Made by a program: the position numbers and the translations under genes
The notes under the pieces: generated by a model
Database searches by the model: none
What the model was told of the DNA's origin: nothing
What the model saw: the letters and a program-made list of their open reading frames with translations, nothing else
Shown: one piece after another, positions 25,183 to 33,453 of the stretch
Layout: every line of letters starts with the position of its first letter
Position numbering within the stretch: the first letter of the stretch is position 1
NCBI GenBank assembly: GCA_963737015.1
Contig: CAVTQZ010000001.1
Coordinates: 868,001 to 932,000 of the forward strand
Source of the DNA: CAVTQZ01 sp963737015
GTDB lineage: Bacteria > Actinomycetota > Acidimicrobiia > Acidimicrobiales > UBA8190
Direction: 5' to 3'
DNA: 64,000 bases

Positions 25183-26796
25183 ATGTTCCCCTATGCCGAA
25201 GAGGCCTTCAGCGACGACGAGCAAGACCTGCTCAGGCGCTATTTCACGAACGTCGAGGGACCCGTTTTCGCCCTCGTCAACCTGCCCGAGGTCGTAAAGG
25301 GCGCACTCTTCGCGCGCTACTCGCGTTCTGCCAAGAGCCTCCGGCGTCTGTTCCTCGACGAGTTCGTCGGGGACCTCGACACGAGCGCGGACGCGGGGAT
25401 CGACGCGACAGTTGGACTCGATCGAGCAGAACGACTTTACGAGCGTGTCTTTCTCGAGTACGGCGACGATTCGGTCGCCCAACTCGGCGGCGTTCACCTC
25501 GCTTGCGAGCAGGCTTCGAACGTCCTCACGAAGATTCTCGAGCGCGGAAGGCTCATGGCGTACCTCGAACAGTCGACGCGATACGTCGCGTACGACAGCA
25601 GGCTCTCGACCGGGCACTATCGCTATTACAGGGATCCCGAGGTTCTCGAATCGCAACTCGGGGCGCGATACGTAGGCGACATGGATCGTATGTTCGACAA
25701 CTACGGACGGCTCTTTCCACAGATACAGGGTTTCTTGTCGCGTCGTTTCCCACAGCAACCGGGCGATTCGGACTTCGCTTATCGTCAGTCGATAAAGGCC
25801 AAGGCGCTCGACGCGTTGCGTGGCTTGCTGCCGGCAGGATCGCTCTCGAACGTCGGCATCTATGGGACCGGTCAGTCCTACGAGATGCTCATGCTCCGTA
25901 TGCGTTCGGATCCGTTGCCCGAGGCTCGGCGGTATGCCGAGATGATCCTCACAGAGTTGAGGAAGGTCGTCCCCTCCTTCCTGCGCCGCCTGGACATTCC
26001 TGAGCGCGGCGGTGCCTGGACCGAGTACCTGGCCTCGACAAGGTCGGCCACCGAAGACCTGGTGGGGCGGCTGTGGGGCCCAGAGCCCCAGGAAGCCGCC
26101 GGGCTCGACGTCGACCTCGTGGACTTCGACCCCGACGGTGAGGACAAGGTCCTCGCGGCAATCTGCTATCCGCACAAGGGTCTCGGCGAGGAGGAGATCC
26201 TGAGACGGGTCCGCAAGCTCTCGGCAGAGGAGCGAGCAGCCCTTTTCCGGGAATATGTGGGGGAGCGAACTAACCGCAGGCACCGACCCGGTAGAGCGCT
26301 CGAGCGTACGTACTACCGGTTCGACATCGTCTCGGACTACGGCGCCTTCAGAGACCTTCAACGTCACCGGCTGCTGAGCATCGATTGGCAACCGCTCACC
26401 CCTTATCTGGGTTACGAATTGCCGGAGATCGTCGTGGAGGCTGGGAAGGGAGAGGACTTCGTCGGGTCCCTAGAGCGTTCCGAATCACTGTACGCCGTGA
26501 TGTCGCCGCGCCTTCGAGCCCAAGCGACGTACGCGGTGGCGCTCGCATTCAAGATCCGCTTCGTGATGGAGATGAACGCGCGCGAAGCGATGCACTTGGT
26601 AGAGCTGCGCTCTGGAACGCAAGGGCACCCCAGTTATCGCCGTGTTGCACAGGAGATGCATCGTCTGATCGCTGAGAAAGCCGGGCATCGTCACATCGCC
26701 GAGGCGATCTCCTTTGTCGACTTCAGCGATCCCGACCTCGAGCGCCTCGAGTCGGAAAGGCGTGCCGAGGCGCGCAGGGCTTCGTTCGCCACTTGA
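25183..26796 (+). CDS. double-domain ThyX-like (FAD-dependent thymidylate synthase family) protein
   Basis: A 537-aa protein, about twice the length of ordinary ThyX. The N-terminal half has a ThyX-like core (YGDDSVAQLGGVHLACEQAS, YLEQSTRYVAYDSR), but the position of the RHR motif reads RGR. The C-terminal half has a proper RHRxxS signature (LQRHRLLSIDWQPLTPYLGY) and NAREAMHLVELRSG. ThyX makes dTMP from dUMP with flavin and methylene-tetrahydrofolate; whether this duplicated form does is not proven. ATG 25183 is chosen because TAGTCT at 25168-25173 lies 9 nt before it. Confidence 0.82.
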   Translation: MFPYAEEAFSDDEQDLLRRYFTNVEGPVFALVNLPEVVKGALFARYSRSAKSLRRLFLDEFVGDLDTSADAGIDATVGLDRAERLYERVFLEYGDDSVAQLGGVHLACEQASNVLTKILERGRLMAYLEQSTRYVAYDSRLSTGHYRYYRDPEVLESQLGARYVGDMDRMFDNYGRLFPQIQGFLSRRFPQQPGDSDFAYRQSIKAKALDALRGLLPAGSLSNVGIYGTGQSYEMLMLRMRSDPLPEARRYAEMILTELRKVVPSFLRRLDIPERGGAWTEYLASTRSATEDLVGRLWGPEPQEAAGLDVDLVDFDPDGEDKVLAAICYPHKGLGEEEILRRVRKLSAEERAALFREYVGERTNRRHRPGRALERTYYRFDIVSDYGAFRDLQRHRLLSIDWQPLTPYLGYELPEIVVEAGKGEDFVGSLERSESLYAVMSPRLRAQATYAVALAFKIRFVMEMNAREAMHLVELRSGTQGHPSYRRVAQEMHRLIAEKAGHRHIAEAISFVDFSDPDLERLESERRAEARRASFAT

Positions 26797-26877
26797 AGTC
26801 GGCTCCCGTCTCTCCTATGCCGCAGGGAGTGACCGTGAGGGGAACGACAAATGTTTCTCTTTTCGTCCCTCGTCTTG

Positions 26878-26905
26878 ACCAGGGAGTAAGCAAGAACTCC
26901 CTGGT
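26878..26905. repeat. perfect 10-bp inverted repeat (hairpin), 8-nt loop
   Basis: ACCAGGGAGT pairs perfectly with ACTCCCTGGT across the loop AAGCAAGA. It lies 82 bp after the ThyX-like gene. It may act as a 3' stabiliser, a factor-dependent terminator, or part of an RNA leader. Confidence 0.6.
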
Positions 26906-26915
26906 AATGAGGCCC

Positions 26916-26946
26916 TTGACGGAAGCGGGACCGGCCCGCCTAGTCT
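26916..26946 (+). promoter_or_regulatory. candidate promoter TTGACG - 19 bp - TAGTCT
   Basis: The -35-like TTGACG and the TANNNT-type -10 TAGTCT are spaced 19 bp apart. The same -10 sequence precedes the ThyX-like start at 25168. The spacing is slightly long, and the next gene begins about 350 bp downstream, so the product would have a long leader. Confidence 0.35.
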
Positions 26947-27304
26947 TTCGACTCAGTCCCAGACGCCCCGAAGGTTTGCATCGCCGAAAGCGAGTCAGGC
27001 GAACCGAGGGGGGGATGCTGTGAGAGGCGGAGCGAGCCCGAGGGACCGAGTAGAGAACGTCCCGTCAGTTTGGCTGCGGCGTCGGCGAGGCGGCGACGGC
27101 ACCAAAGGTCCCCGGGCCCTGCCTCCGGAGGTTCGATAACTCCGGGGGTTCGCGCCTTCCTTCGTCCGGAACCGCTGATCTGTTTCCTTCATTGCATCGC
27201 GGTTTTTGCAGGTCGAGGGGATCTCAGGACGCCTGTCGTCTTGATCGGCTTTTGGGTACAAGCAGATATGCTCCCGCGGCGTTGTTTGGACCCGAAGGGT
27301 AGAA

Positions 27305-27814
27305 ATGGCCGACGACCTCGATGACGTTGCGGAACCCGAGGACCTCGTAGAGGAGGATCTGGAGGATCTGCCGGATGATCTCGACGACAAGGACCTCGAA
27401 GACGAGGACCTTGTCGATGCGGACGACGACGATCTCGAAAGCGACGCCCTCGTAGACGACGACGATGATGATCTCGGCACCGAGCTCGTAGCCGAGGAAG
27501 AGGAGTCGGAGGTGGCAACCCCGGCGGAGGCCTCGACCACGGCGGCTCCCTCGGTCGAGGAAGGGGAAGAAGAAGAGGAGGAGGTCGAGGACGAGGACGT
27601 GGAGGCGAGCCTCGACGAGATCCTGAAGGAACGGCTCGTAGTCGAGGAGGAAGACGAAGACGAGGAGGTCCCCGAGCCCGAGGACCGGTCGGAGGTCTCC
27701 GAGAGGGTCCTACCCAAGCAGCCCGACGAGTTCGTGTGCAGGTCCTGTTTCCTGGTCAAGCACGCCAGCCAGCTCGCTGATCCCGACAAGGAGCTGTGCC
27801 GCGACTGCGTCTGA
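27305..27814 (+). CDS. DUF4193 family protein with expanded acidic region
   Basis: A 169-aa protein of two parts. The first ~125 residues are extremely acidic (runs of Asp/Glu with few other residues) and surely disordered. The C-terminus VLPKQPDEFVCRSCFLVKHA, followed by ADPDKELCRDCV, is the DUF4193 signature: a conserved PKQ-DEF stretch then a CxxC...CxxC zinc-ribbon-like motif. DUF4193 proteins are short actinobacterial proteins of unknown function, usually near 100 aa, so the acidic part is long here. The strong antisense frame on the other strand is a by-product of the repetitive Asp/Glu codons. Confidence 0.82.
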   Translation: MADDLDDVAEPEDLVEEDLEDLPDDLDDKDLEDEDLVDADDDDLESDALVDDDDDDLGTELVAEEEESEVATPAEASTTAAPSVEEGEEEEEEVEDEDVEASLDEILKERLVVEEEDEDEEVPEPEDRSEVSERVLPKQPDEFVCRSCFLVKHASQLADPDKELCRDCV

Positions 27815-27940
27815 GCCTCCCGGGCCGAAGCAGCGAGGAAGTGCACGGTTTGCCACGGCGTGTGATGCCTGTGAAGGCTGGAGGTCTCGAGGGGTTCCCG
27901 AGCCGCACCCTGATGAGCGCCGGAAGGGGAGATCCGCCAC

Positions 27941-28501
27941 ATGAGTGAAGAGAAGTCTCAGGTGCAGAAGTTGTTGGACCTATTCGTATTTGCGCCGGCG
28001 GGCCTGGCTCAAAGTGCCGCAGAGGAGGTCGAGAAGCTCGCCGAGAAGGGGCGCCACCGAGTCGAAGGTCAGGTCCACACGGCCCGTCTGGTCGGTCAAT
28101 TCGCGATCCAAACGGCTCGAAGTGAGGCAAAGAAGATGGTCGGCGCTGCGATCTCGCAGCTAACCGGTGGGGGAGGGGACAAAAGGACGGCTGCCGCACC
28201 TGCAGCGACCAGGGTCGCGAAGGCACCTCGGGCTCCGGCGCGCCAACGTGAGAGCTCGAGCTCAAGCTCGAGTTGGACCCCCGACGGTTCTTCGGCCGCG
28301 GCCAATGGGAGTTCGGGCGCCGATCTCTCGATCCCGGGCTATGACAGTCTTTCTGCCTCGCAGGTCGTGCAGAGACTCGACGGCCTGTCGCGGACCGAGC
28401 TGGAGGACGTGAAGCACCACGAGCTCAGTCACCGGCACAGGCGCACCATCCTGAACAGGGTGGACCAGCTCCTCTCCGGTGACCGTTCCTCGGAGAGCTG
28501 A
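27941..28501 (+). CDS. helical protein with C-terminal DUF8129-like module
   Basis: A 186-aa protein with a helical N-terminus (VQKLLDLFVFAPAGLAQSAA, then EEVEKLAEKGRHRVEGQV), an Ala/Ser-rich linker, and the C-terminal module IPGYDSLSASQVVQRLDGLS followed by LEDVKHHELSHRHRRTILNR. This closing module is widespread in actinobacteria (DUF8129) and may mediate protein interactions; its function is unknown. A ribosome-binding site GGGGAG precedes ATG 27941. It sits 126 bp after the DUF4193 gene on the same strand. Confidence 0.65.
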   Translation: MSEEKSQVQKLLDLFVFAPAGLAQSAAEEVEKLAEKGRHRVEGQVHTARLVGQFAIQTARSEAKKMVGAAISQLTGGGGDKRTAAAPAATRVAKAPRAPARQRESSSSSSSWTPDGSSAAANGSSGADLSIPGYDSLSASQVVQRLDGLSRTELEDVKHHELSHRHRRTILNRVDQLLSGDRSSES

Positions 28502-28525
28502 TCCTTCGGATCGAGGGCGACCCGA

Positions 28526-29008
28526 TTGCCCGACGTGACGCGAGCAAGAACCGCTCGTATCGACGATGCGGAAGTCTGCGCGCAACTCTGCCGTGACGCG
28601 CTCGAGGCACTCGACGCCAGAAGAGGAGGCCTTCTCTTCGCTCGACGCGAGGTCGGACTACTGGCCAAGGCTCTCCTTCGTCCCGGCGGACTGTCGCGTC
28701 TTCTTGCGGACCCACGCCGCCGAGTGCTCGTGGGGACGCTCTCTGACGAAGTCGTCGGGTTGGCGACCGGCCGTATAGACCACGTGGGCGAAGCGTCGAT
28801 GGGGATTGTGGACGCCCTCTACGTGGCTCCGCCATCGCGCCGAGCAGGTGTCGGCGAGGCCCTCATTTCGGGGCTCACAGGATGGTTCGCTTCCTCCAAC
28901 TGCAGAGGGATCGACGCAAGCGCCTTGCCCGGGGACCGCGATACCAAGAATTTCTTCGAAGGAGCAGGGTTCAAGGCCAGGCTCCTCACGATGCACAGGC
29001 CGCTTTGA
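28526..29008 (+). CDS. GNAT-family N-acetyltransferase
   Basis: A 160-aa protein with GNAT features: DALYVAPPSRRAGVGEALIS forms the acetyl-CoA-binding motif A (usually R/Q-x-x-G-x-G/A), and DTKNFFEGAGFKARLLTMHR is the C-terminal motif B. The substrate is unknown. TTG 28526 is chosen because GAGGG at 28513-28517 is 8 nt upstream, whereas GTG 28535 would be too far. Its stop overlaps the NUDIX start as TTGA, so the two are likely coupled. Confidence 0.82.
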   Translation: MPDVTRARTARIDDAEVCAQLCRDALEALDARRGGLLFARREVGLLAKALLRPGGLSRLLADPRRRVLVGTLSDEVVGLATGRIDHVGEASMGIVDALYVAPPSRRAGVGEALISGLTGWFASSNCRGIDASALPGDRDTKNFFEGAGFKARLLTMHRPL

Positions 29009-29403
29009 GCACGGGGCCGACTCTGGCGGTCGGCGCGATAGCTGTCCGGGACGACATGCTCCTCTTGGTTCGGCGCCTCAATCCTCCCGAAGCAGGCCGA
29101 TGGACGCTCCCCGGTGGCCGCGTGATCGTCGGCGAAACCCTGGCCGGCGCGGTCGAGCGCGAGGTGCGGGAGGAGACCGGCCTCAAGGTGCGTTGCGGAG
29201 AGTTCCGCGGCTGGGCGGAGAGAGTCTCAGAGGAGAACCACTTCGTGATCCTCGATTTCGACGTGACGGTTGTGGAGGACCGACGCCCACGACCTGGCGA
29301 CGACGCTTCGGAGGTCGCGTGGGTCCGTCTCGAGGATCTCGGCGCGATCGAAACCGTGTCTGGCCTCTGTGACTTCCTGCGCGATCACGGGGTTCTCGCC
29401 TGA
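29005..29403 (+). CDS. NUDIX hydrolase
   Basis: A 132-aa NUDIX domain protein. The Nudix box is complete: GGRVIVGETLAGAVEREV then REETGL (GX5EX7REUXEEXGU), with the metal-binding glutamates present. Such enzymes hydrolyse nucleoside diphosphates linked to another moiety; the substrate is unknown. The longer open frame (from 28882) overlaps the GNAT gene; TTG 29005 overlaps the GNAT stop codon and places the first strand (LAVGAIAVRDDMLLLVRR) correctly. Confidence 0.88.
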   Translation: MSTGPTLAVGAIAVRDDMLLLVRRLNPPEAGRWTLPGGRVIVGETLAGAVEREVREETGLKVRCGEFRGWAERVSEENHFVILDFDVTVVEDRRPRPGDDASEVAWVRLEDLGAIETVSGLCDFLRDHGVLA

Positions 29404-29443
29404 CCGCTCTTGTACGGCTGCGGACGGACCCCCGACCGCAGGG

Positions 29444-30862
29444 TCAACCGCGCCGACCCGCGGCCACAGCCGGCCGACGTCGCCCTGGTGGCGGCGGAAT
29501 CGGCAATCCGAGCAGTCGAGCGAGCTCAGGCACGAAGCCCGCTGCTCGCCTGGCGGACTTGAGGAGATCCTCCCCGGCTCCCGTCGGGAGGCCAGACGGC
29601 TTCACGTTTCGACGTACCGGCGATTCGACGACTGCGTCGAGCAACTCTTGCCATTGTTCGGGACTGCAATGCGGTGCCATCGCGGCACTCGCGGCACTCG
29701 CGAGCCTGACGGCCAGCTCTCCGAGCAGTCGAGCACCGGGCTCGGGAGGCCGTGCCGAGATCCTCAGCGCCTCGGCGACCCGGTCCGCTTCCAGAGCGCC
29801 GTTTACGCGGCCCAGCCACGATTCGCGAAGAGCTGTGACACGGGAGTCGAGTGTCTCGCGCAGGGTAGCGAGAAGAGCCCGACCTTCCTCGTCCAGATTG
29901 ACGCTCGAGGCTGCCGACACGACCGAACGCATTTCTCGCAGGGGAGCGTCTCTTCCTGCGTTGCGAACGGTCACCGCACGGTCCTTCCAATTGGCGAGGT
30001 TCATGATCGGCAATAGCTGTTCGGCCATCGCCATGAGAGGGTCGGCGGAGATCTCAGGTCGGCCCTCGGCTCGTGCGCGTTGAACCTGCTCGTCGATCGC
30101 CTGACGGACTGCAGGGATGCCGCCCCGAAGGAGCTGCTCCGCCACGGGGAGCTGCTCGGGACGCAACGAGGCGAGCGCCTGGTTTCGATGTGTCGTCACC
30201 GCTTCGATCCGTCTCCTGGTACCTCGGCGGTCCTTCGACTTTCCACTCGGGCCTTCCGACCGTTCTCGCTGATCGTCCCGCCGGGCACGCTGGGATCTTT
30301 CGCCCCGCCCTCGCTCAGGTCGTTCGTCCCGCCGGGCACGCTCGGATCTTTCGCCCCGCTCAGCTCGCTCCGACCTACGCGCCCGGTCGTGTGACGGTTC
30401 CGCACTCCGAGCTTCGACGGTGTCTTCGGCACGCGTCTGGTCACCGCCACCCGGTCGGCCGCACGTCGGGCGTCTTCCGGAATCCCTCTCAGCGCGCGCG
30501 CCGCGATCAGGCCTAAGGCCACCCCGGCGGGGCGACTCCCGCTCGGATTCCTCCGATCGTCTGCGGCGTCCCGGAGCCATGGTGACGGAAACACCGCCGG
30601 CGTGGTCTCTTGCACTGCCCAGAACCTCTATGCGCGCTCCGTTGTCTTCGTCGCGCGTCTTGACAGGCCTCTGCACCGATGTGACGAATATTCCGTCGAT
30701 CTCGAATTCCGCTTCGGCGCGTAGGGCGTCTCCGACTTTCGCCCCTTCGGGAAGAAGCCCGCCATCTACCGACCCGCGTGGTTCTCGCGCACCCAGCGCG
30801 CGCCAGGTCCACGTTCCGTCATCGCGTCGGCTGGTCAATTCGATTTCGATCTTGCGAGACAT
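29444..30862 (-). CDS. hypothetical protein with Arg/Glu repeat region
   Basis: A 472-aa protein starting at ATG 30862 (SRKIEIELTSRRDDGTWTWR). The N-terminal ~90 residues look like a small beta-domain. Residues ~105-215 are low-complexity, dominated by Arg, Glu, Ser and Gly and including near-repeats of SERARRDERPERGRGERS. The C-terminal ~240 residues are mostly helical. It could bind nucleic acid through the charged region (inference). A TAGCGT -10 box (30878-30873, minus) lies 10 nt upstream, supporting the start and a leaderless transcript. The family is not recognised with certainty. Confidence 0.68.
   Translation of the reverse strand: MSRKIEIELTSRRDDGTWTWRALGAREPRGSVDGGLLPEGAKVGDALRAEAEFEIDGIFVTSVQRPVKTRDEDNGARIEVLGSARDHAGGVSVTMAPGRRRRSEESERESPRRGGLRPDRGARAERDSGRRPTCGRPGGGDQTRAEDTVEARSAEPSHDRARRSERAERGERSERARRDERPERGRGERSQRARRDDQRERSEGPSGKSKDRRGTRRRIEAVTTHRNQALASLRPEQLPVAEQLLRGGIPAVRQAIDEQVQRARAEGRPEISADPLMAMAEQLLPIMNLANWKDRAVTVRNAGRDAPLREMRSVVSAASSVNLDEEGRALLATLRETLDSRVTALRESWLGRVNGALEADRVAEALRISARPPEPGARLLGELAVRLASAASAAMAPHCSPEQWQELLDAVVESPVRRNVKPSGLPTGAGEDLLKSARRAAGFVPELARLLGLPIPPPPGRRRPAVAAGRRG
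30230..30395 (-). repeat. approximate ~44-bp tandem repeat encoding Arg/Glu-rich segment
   Basis: The phrase GTCCCGCCGGGCACGCT followed by GGATCTTTCGCCCCGC occurs twice, 44 bp apart (near 30276 and 30320), with more degenerate copies either side. It encodes the SERARRDERPE-type repeat of the overlapping minus-strand gene. Because 44 is not a multiple of three, the two copies are read in different frames or are separated by further small differences. Confidence 0.5.
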
Positions 30863-30872
30863 CGCCCGGACC

Positions 30873-30878
30873 ACGCTA
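30873..30878 (-). promoter_or_regulatory. -10 box TAGCGT, leaderless start of the Arg/Glu-repeat protein
   Basis: Read on the minus strand, TAGCGT lies 10 nt before ATG 30862. Confidence 0.45.
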
Positions 30879-31171
30879 CCCGCCTCCCGGAATCCGATTC
30901 TCTTTGGATCGGGAAGTCAACGAGCGCTTCGTCGGACTACCTCTCTATATCCTGGCTGGCGAGCCATCCATCGGTTCCTGGCGGTCGTGGAAGGGCTTCG
31001 CTTGTTGGGCTTGCGGGCAGGGGTTGGCGCTGCAGGCAGCATCCGACCACCGAAGTAGGCGACGCAGGCGCGGGGGTAGGGGAGAATGCGACGCACAATC
31101 CTGACGAAGCCGGGGCCGGCGCCAACGAACCCTGCGAACTTCGTGGGGACGATTTTGCGGAGGAGCAGGGT

Positions 31172-32524
31172 TTGGACGACTTCGGCGAGGAGAGGTCAGG
31201 CGGTGACTCAGTCCCCGCATCTTCGAACCTCGAGGACCAGAACTGGGTAGTGCAGCGTGCCGTCACTGGTACAGAACCGCCACCTGCAATGGCCGAATGG
31301 CCACCGCCTGCGCCAGACCCGGCAGGCGATCACTACCTGAGCGCACCGCTCGTCACAGGTGCCGGCGCGGCCGTGCTTCCACGCTCCAGGCGTACGAGGC
31401 GTACTCCTCCATGGCTGCTGGTCGCCGTCGTCTCCGCGCTCGTCGGCGGCGCGGTGGGAGCGGGAATAGCAGAGGGGCTGGACACCGGGTCGTCGGGCCA
31501 GTCCATCCGGGTCGGCAACGCCGGACCGGGGCCCGCTCTCGCAGGCGGCGCGTCGATCCCGAAGATCGTGAAGAGCGTGCTGCCCGAGGTGGTGTCGATA
31601 GAGGCCAAAGGTCCGTCGGGCGGCGGCTTCACGGGCGGTGGCACCATCGAGGACCAGGGAACCGGGATGATCATCACCGACGCGGGCGAAGTGGTCACCA
31701 ACAATCACGTGGTACTCGGGGCGGCCACCATTACCGTGACCCTCTACGACCAGACGACGCCGCTGGCCGCCAAGCTCGTGGGAGTGGATTCCTCGAACGA
31801 CCTCGCCCTGCTCAAGATCGAGTCGCCCCCGTCGAACCTTCAACCGGTCACCTTCGGGGATTCGACGGGTCTTCAGGTCGGAGATGCGGTCATCGCAATC
31901 GGAAACGCGCTTGGTCTGTCCGCAGGCACCCCAACGGTTACGTCGGGCATCGTGTCGGCTTTGGGTCGCACGGTGCAGGCGGGGGACGCAACAGGAAGTA
32001 CCGAGAGCCTGAGCAATCTCATCCAGACCGACGCCGCCATCAACTCGGGCAATTCCGGAGGTCCGCTCGTGGACTCGGCGGGGCAAGTGATCGGAATAAA
32101 CACGGCCGTCGCTTCCTCGACGAACGGAAACGCACCGGCGCAGAACATAGGGTTCGCGATCCCTTCGCTCACAGTCCGGAAGCTGATTCCGAAGCTCCGA
32201 CAAGGTGGGACGAGTGGTGCGTCCAAGGCCTACCTCGGTGTGTTCGTGACTGACGAAACGCCCCAGTTGCAGCAACAGTTCGGGCTGGACCCCTCGTCGG
32301 GGGCCCTCGTCGAGAGTGTCGTGTCGGGATCGCCCGCCGCGAGCGCCGGTATCCACCCTGGCGAGGTGATCGTCTCGTTCAACGGCGAAACGATCGCGTC
32401 TGCCCAGGATCTCACGAATGCCGTTCAGAAGGCGTCCCCGGGCCATAGCGTGAGCATCACGCTCTGGAAGGGTCATCAGAAGCTGACGGTCAGCGTGGGG
32501 CTGGTGGCACAACCGAGCGGCTGA
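31172..32524 (+). CDS. HtrA/DegP-like membrane-anchored serine protease with PDZ domain
   Basis: A 450-aa protein: acidic/Pro-rich cytoplasmic tail (~70 residues), one membrane helix (WLLVAVVSALVGGAVGAGIA), a trypsin-like protease domain with the triad His in TNNHVVLGA, Asp in DSSNDLALLKI and Ser in AAINSGNSGGPLVDSAG, then a C-terminal PDZ domain (AYLGVFVTDET, ASAGIHPGEVIVSFNG). It probably handles misfolded exported proteins. The TTG start at 31172 is preceded by GGAGGAG at about 31157. The next gene is convergent, only 4 bp away. Confidence 0.9.
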   Translation: MDDFGEERSGGDSVPASSNLEDQNWVVQRAVTGTEPPPAMAEWPPPAPDPAGDHYLSAPLVTGAGAAVLPRSRRTRRTPPWLLVAVVSALVGGAVGAGIAEGLDTGSSGQSIRVGNAGPGPALAGGASIPKIVKSVLPEVVSIEAKGPSGGGFTGGGTIEDQGTGMIITDAGEVVTNNHVVLGAATITVTLYDQTTPLAAKLVGVDSSNDLALLKIESPPSNLQPVTFGDSTGLQVGDAVIAIGNALGLSAGTPTVTSGIVSALGRTVQAGDATGSTESLSNLIQTDAAINSGNSGGPLVDSAGQVIGINTAVASSTNGNAPAQNIGFAIPSLTVRKLIPKLRQGGTSGASKAYLGVFVTDETPQLQQQFGLDPSSGALVESVVSGSPAASAGIHPGEVIVSFNGETIASAQDLTNAVQKASPGHSVSITLWKGHQKLTVSVGLVAQPSG

Positions 32525-32528
32525 AGCC

Positions 32529-33326
32529 TCAGCCCAACAAGGAAGACTCGATAGCACCGCCCGGCTCGGAGCCGACGCGTATGTACCATTCGGTGCCCCA
32601 TACCGCGGCGAAGGCCTCCGGGGGCATCGCCAAGAAGAACGAAGTCTCCTGGATCTGACTGGCATGAGCCGCCATGGCACGGCGTTTGCGGTCGAGATAG
32701 GCCGACACGTCGACCGCCGTGGTGATCCGATCGCCTTCGACGCCGAGCGACTCGAGCTCCTCTCGACGCTCTTCCAATTGTGAGGTCTCCTCTTCGAGGC
32801 CGAGCTCGAGAGCCTTCTCCGAAATCTGGCGCACGTGGTCCCGATTGACCGTCGACATGAACACGCGGGGCGTGCGTGCGATCTCCGCGGCTCGCAGTCC
32901 CACCCTGTGGACCTGGACGTGGTCTGGATGCCCGTACACGCCGTTCTCGTCGTAGGCGCTCAGCACCTCGGCGTTCTCTTCCTCGAGCACGGCGGCAAGC
33001 CTCGAAGCCGCTTCGTCCACGTCAGCTTTCCAGAAACACTCGGGATCGTCGTTCGAGGGTTCGCCTGCCATTCCCGAATCCCCGTAGCCGAGGAACTCGT
33101 ACCTGTCGACGCCGAGCACTTCGCATGCTGCCGCCAGCTCTCGCTCGCGACGTTCCGCGAGAGTCTCGCCCGGGGAGAGAAGACCCTCGGGAACCTCGCC
33201 GAGTTCGCCTCTGGTCGCTACTACGAGCACGACGCGGTGGCCTTCTTCGCTGAGCTTCGCCATTGTCCCCGCCGTCGCGATCGCCTCGTCGTCTGGATGA
33301 GCGTGGAAGAAGATTGCCGTGGCCAC
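32529..33326 (-). CDS. PIG-L family zinc deacetylase (MshB/Mca-like)
   Basis: A 265-aa LmbE/PIG-L deacetylase. Zinc-binding motifs are FHAHPDDEAIATAGTM near the N-terminus and GHPDHVQVHR in the middle. In actinobacteria this family includes MshB (N-acetyl-GlcN-inositol deacetylase) and Mca (mycothiol-conjugate amidase). The length and the SQIQETSFFLAMP C-terminal region are compatible with that group, but specificity cannot be read. GTG 33326 sits 8 nt after a TAGCCT -10 box on the minus strand (33340-33335). Confidence 0.85.
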   Translation of the reverse strand: MATAIFFHAHPDDEAIATAGTMAKLSEEGHRVVLVVATRGELGEVPEGLLSPGETLAERRERELAAACEVLGVDRYEFLGYGDSGMAGEPSNDDPECFWKADVDEAASRLAAVLEEENAEVLSAYDENGVYGHPDHVQVHRVGLRAAEIARTPRVFMSTVNRDHVRQISEKALELGLEEETSQLEERREELESLGVEGDRITTAVDVSAYLDRKRRAMAAHASQIQETSFFLAMPPEAFAAVWGTEWYIRVGSEPGGAIESSLLG

Positions 33327-33334
33327 AGGAGGCG

Positions 33335-33340
33335 AGGCTA
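33335..33340 (-). promoter_or_regulatory. -10 box TAGCCT, leaderless start of the PIG-L deacetylase
   Basis: Read on the minus strand, TAGCCT lies 8 nt before GTG 33326. Confidence 0.45.
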
Positions 33341-33453
33341 CTCAATACCGTTTTCGGCTAGGGCTGAGTTTGATCGTCGCGAGCGGGACCTCGCGGCTGC
33401 GCCGAACGCGCCTCTGTGAGCGATCCCGAGCAGTCTGGCATTATGGCTGCGCC

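Larger units (their letters stand above)
26797..27304. other. 508-bp intergenic region with a perfect 10-bp-stem hairpin
   Basis: No convincing coding frame is seen on either strand. A perfect inverted repeat, ACCAGGGAGT at 26878-26887 and ACTCCCTGGT at 26896-26905 with an 8-base loop, could fold in RNA; there is no T-run after it, so a classical terminator is doubtful. Downstream, TTGACG (26916-26921) and TAGTCT (26941-26946) with a 19-bp spacer form a possible promoter. That would leave a transcribed leader of about 350 nt before the DUF4193 gene, or a small RNA. I see no RNase P, tmRNA, 6S or riboswitch signature. Confidence 0.5.

Noticed and set aside
24505..26391. 628-aa minus-strand ORF across the helicase end and ThyX-like gene
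   Set aside because: Arg/Pro-rich with no motifs; the plus strand carries two conserved proteins over the same DNA.
26797..27304. RNase P RNA, tmRNA or 6S RNA in the long intergenic region
   Set aside because: The expected conserved core sequences are not found; only a simple hairpin is visible.
26995..27942. Long minus-strand ORF of 315 aa, Ser-rich, opposite the DUF4193 gene
   Set aside because: It is the antisense shadow of Asp/Glu-rich codons (GAC/GAG read backwards give Ser/Leu); no family features, and the plus-strand protein has a clear DUF4193 signature.
31208..32680. 490-aa minus-strand ORF opposite the HtrA-like protease
   Set aside because: No motifs and atypical composition; the protease has an intact catalytic triad and PDZ domain.
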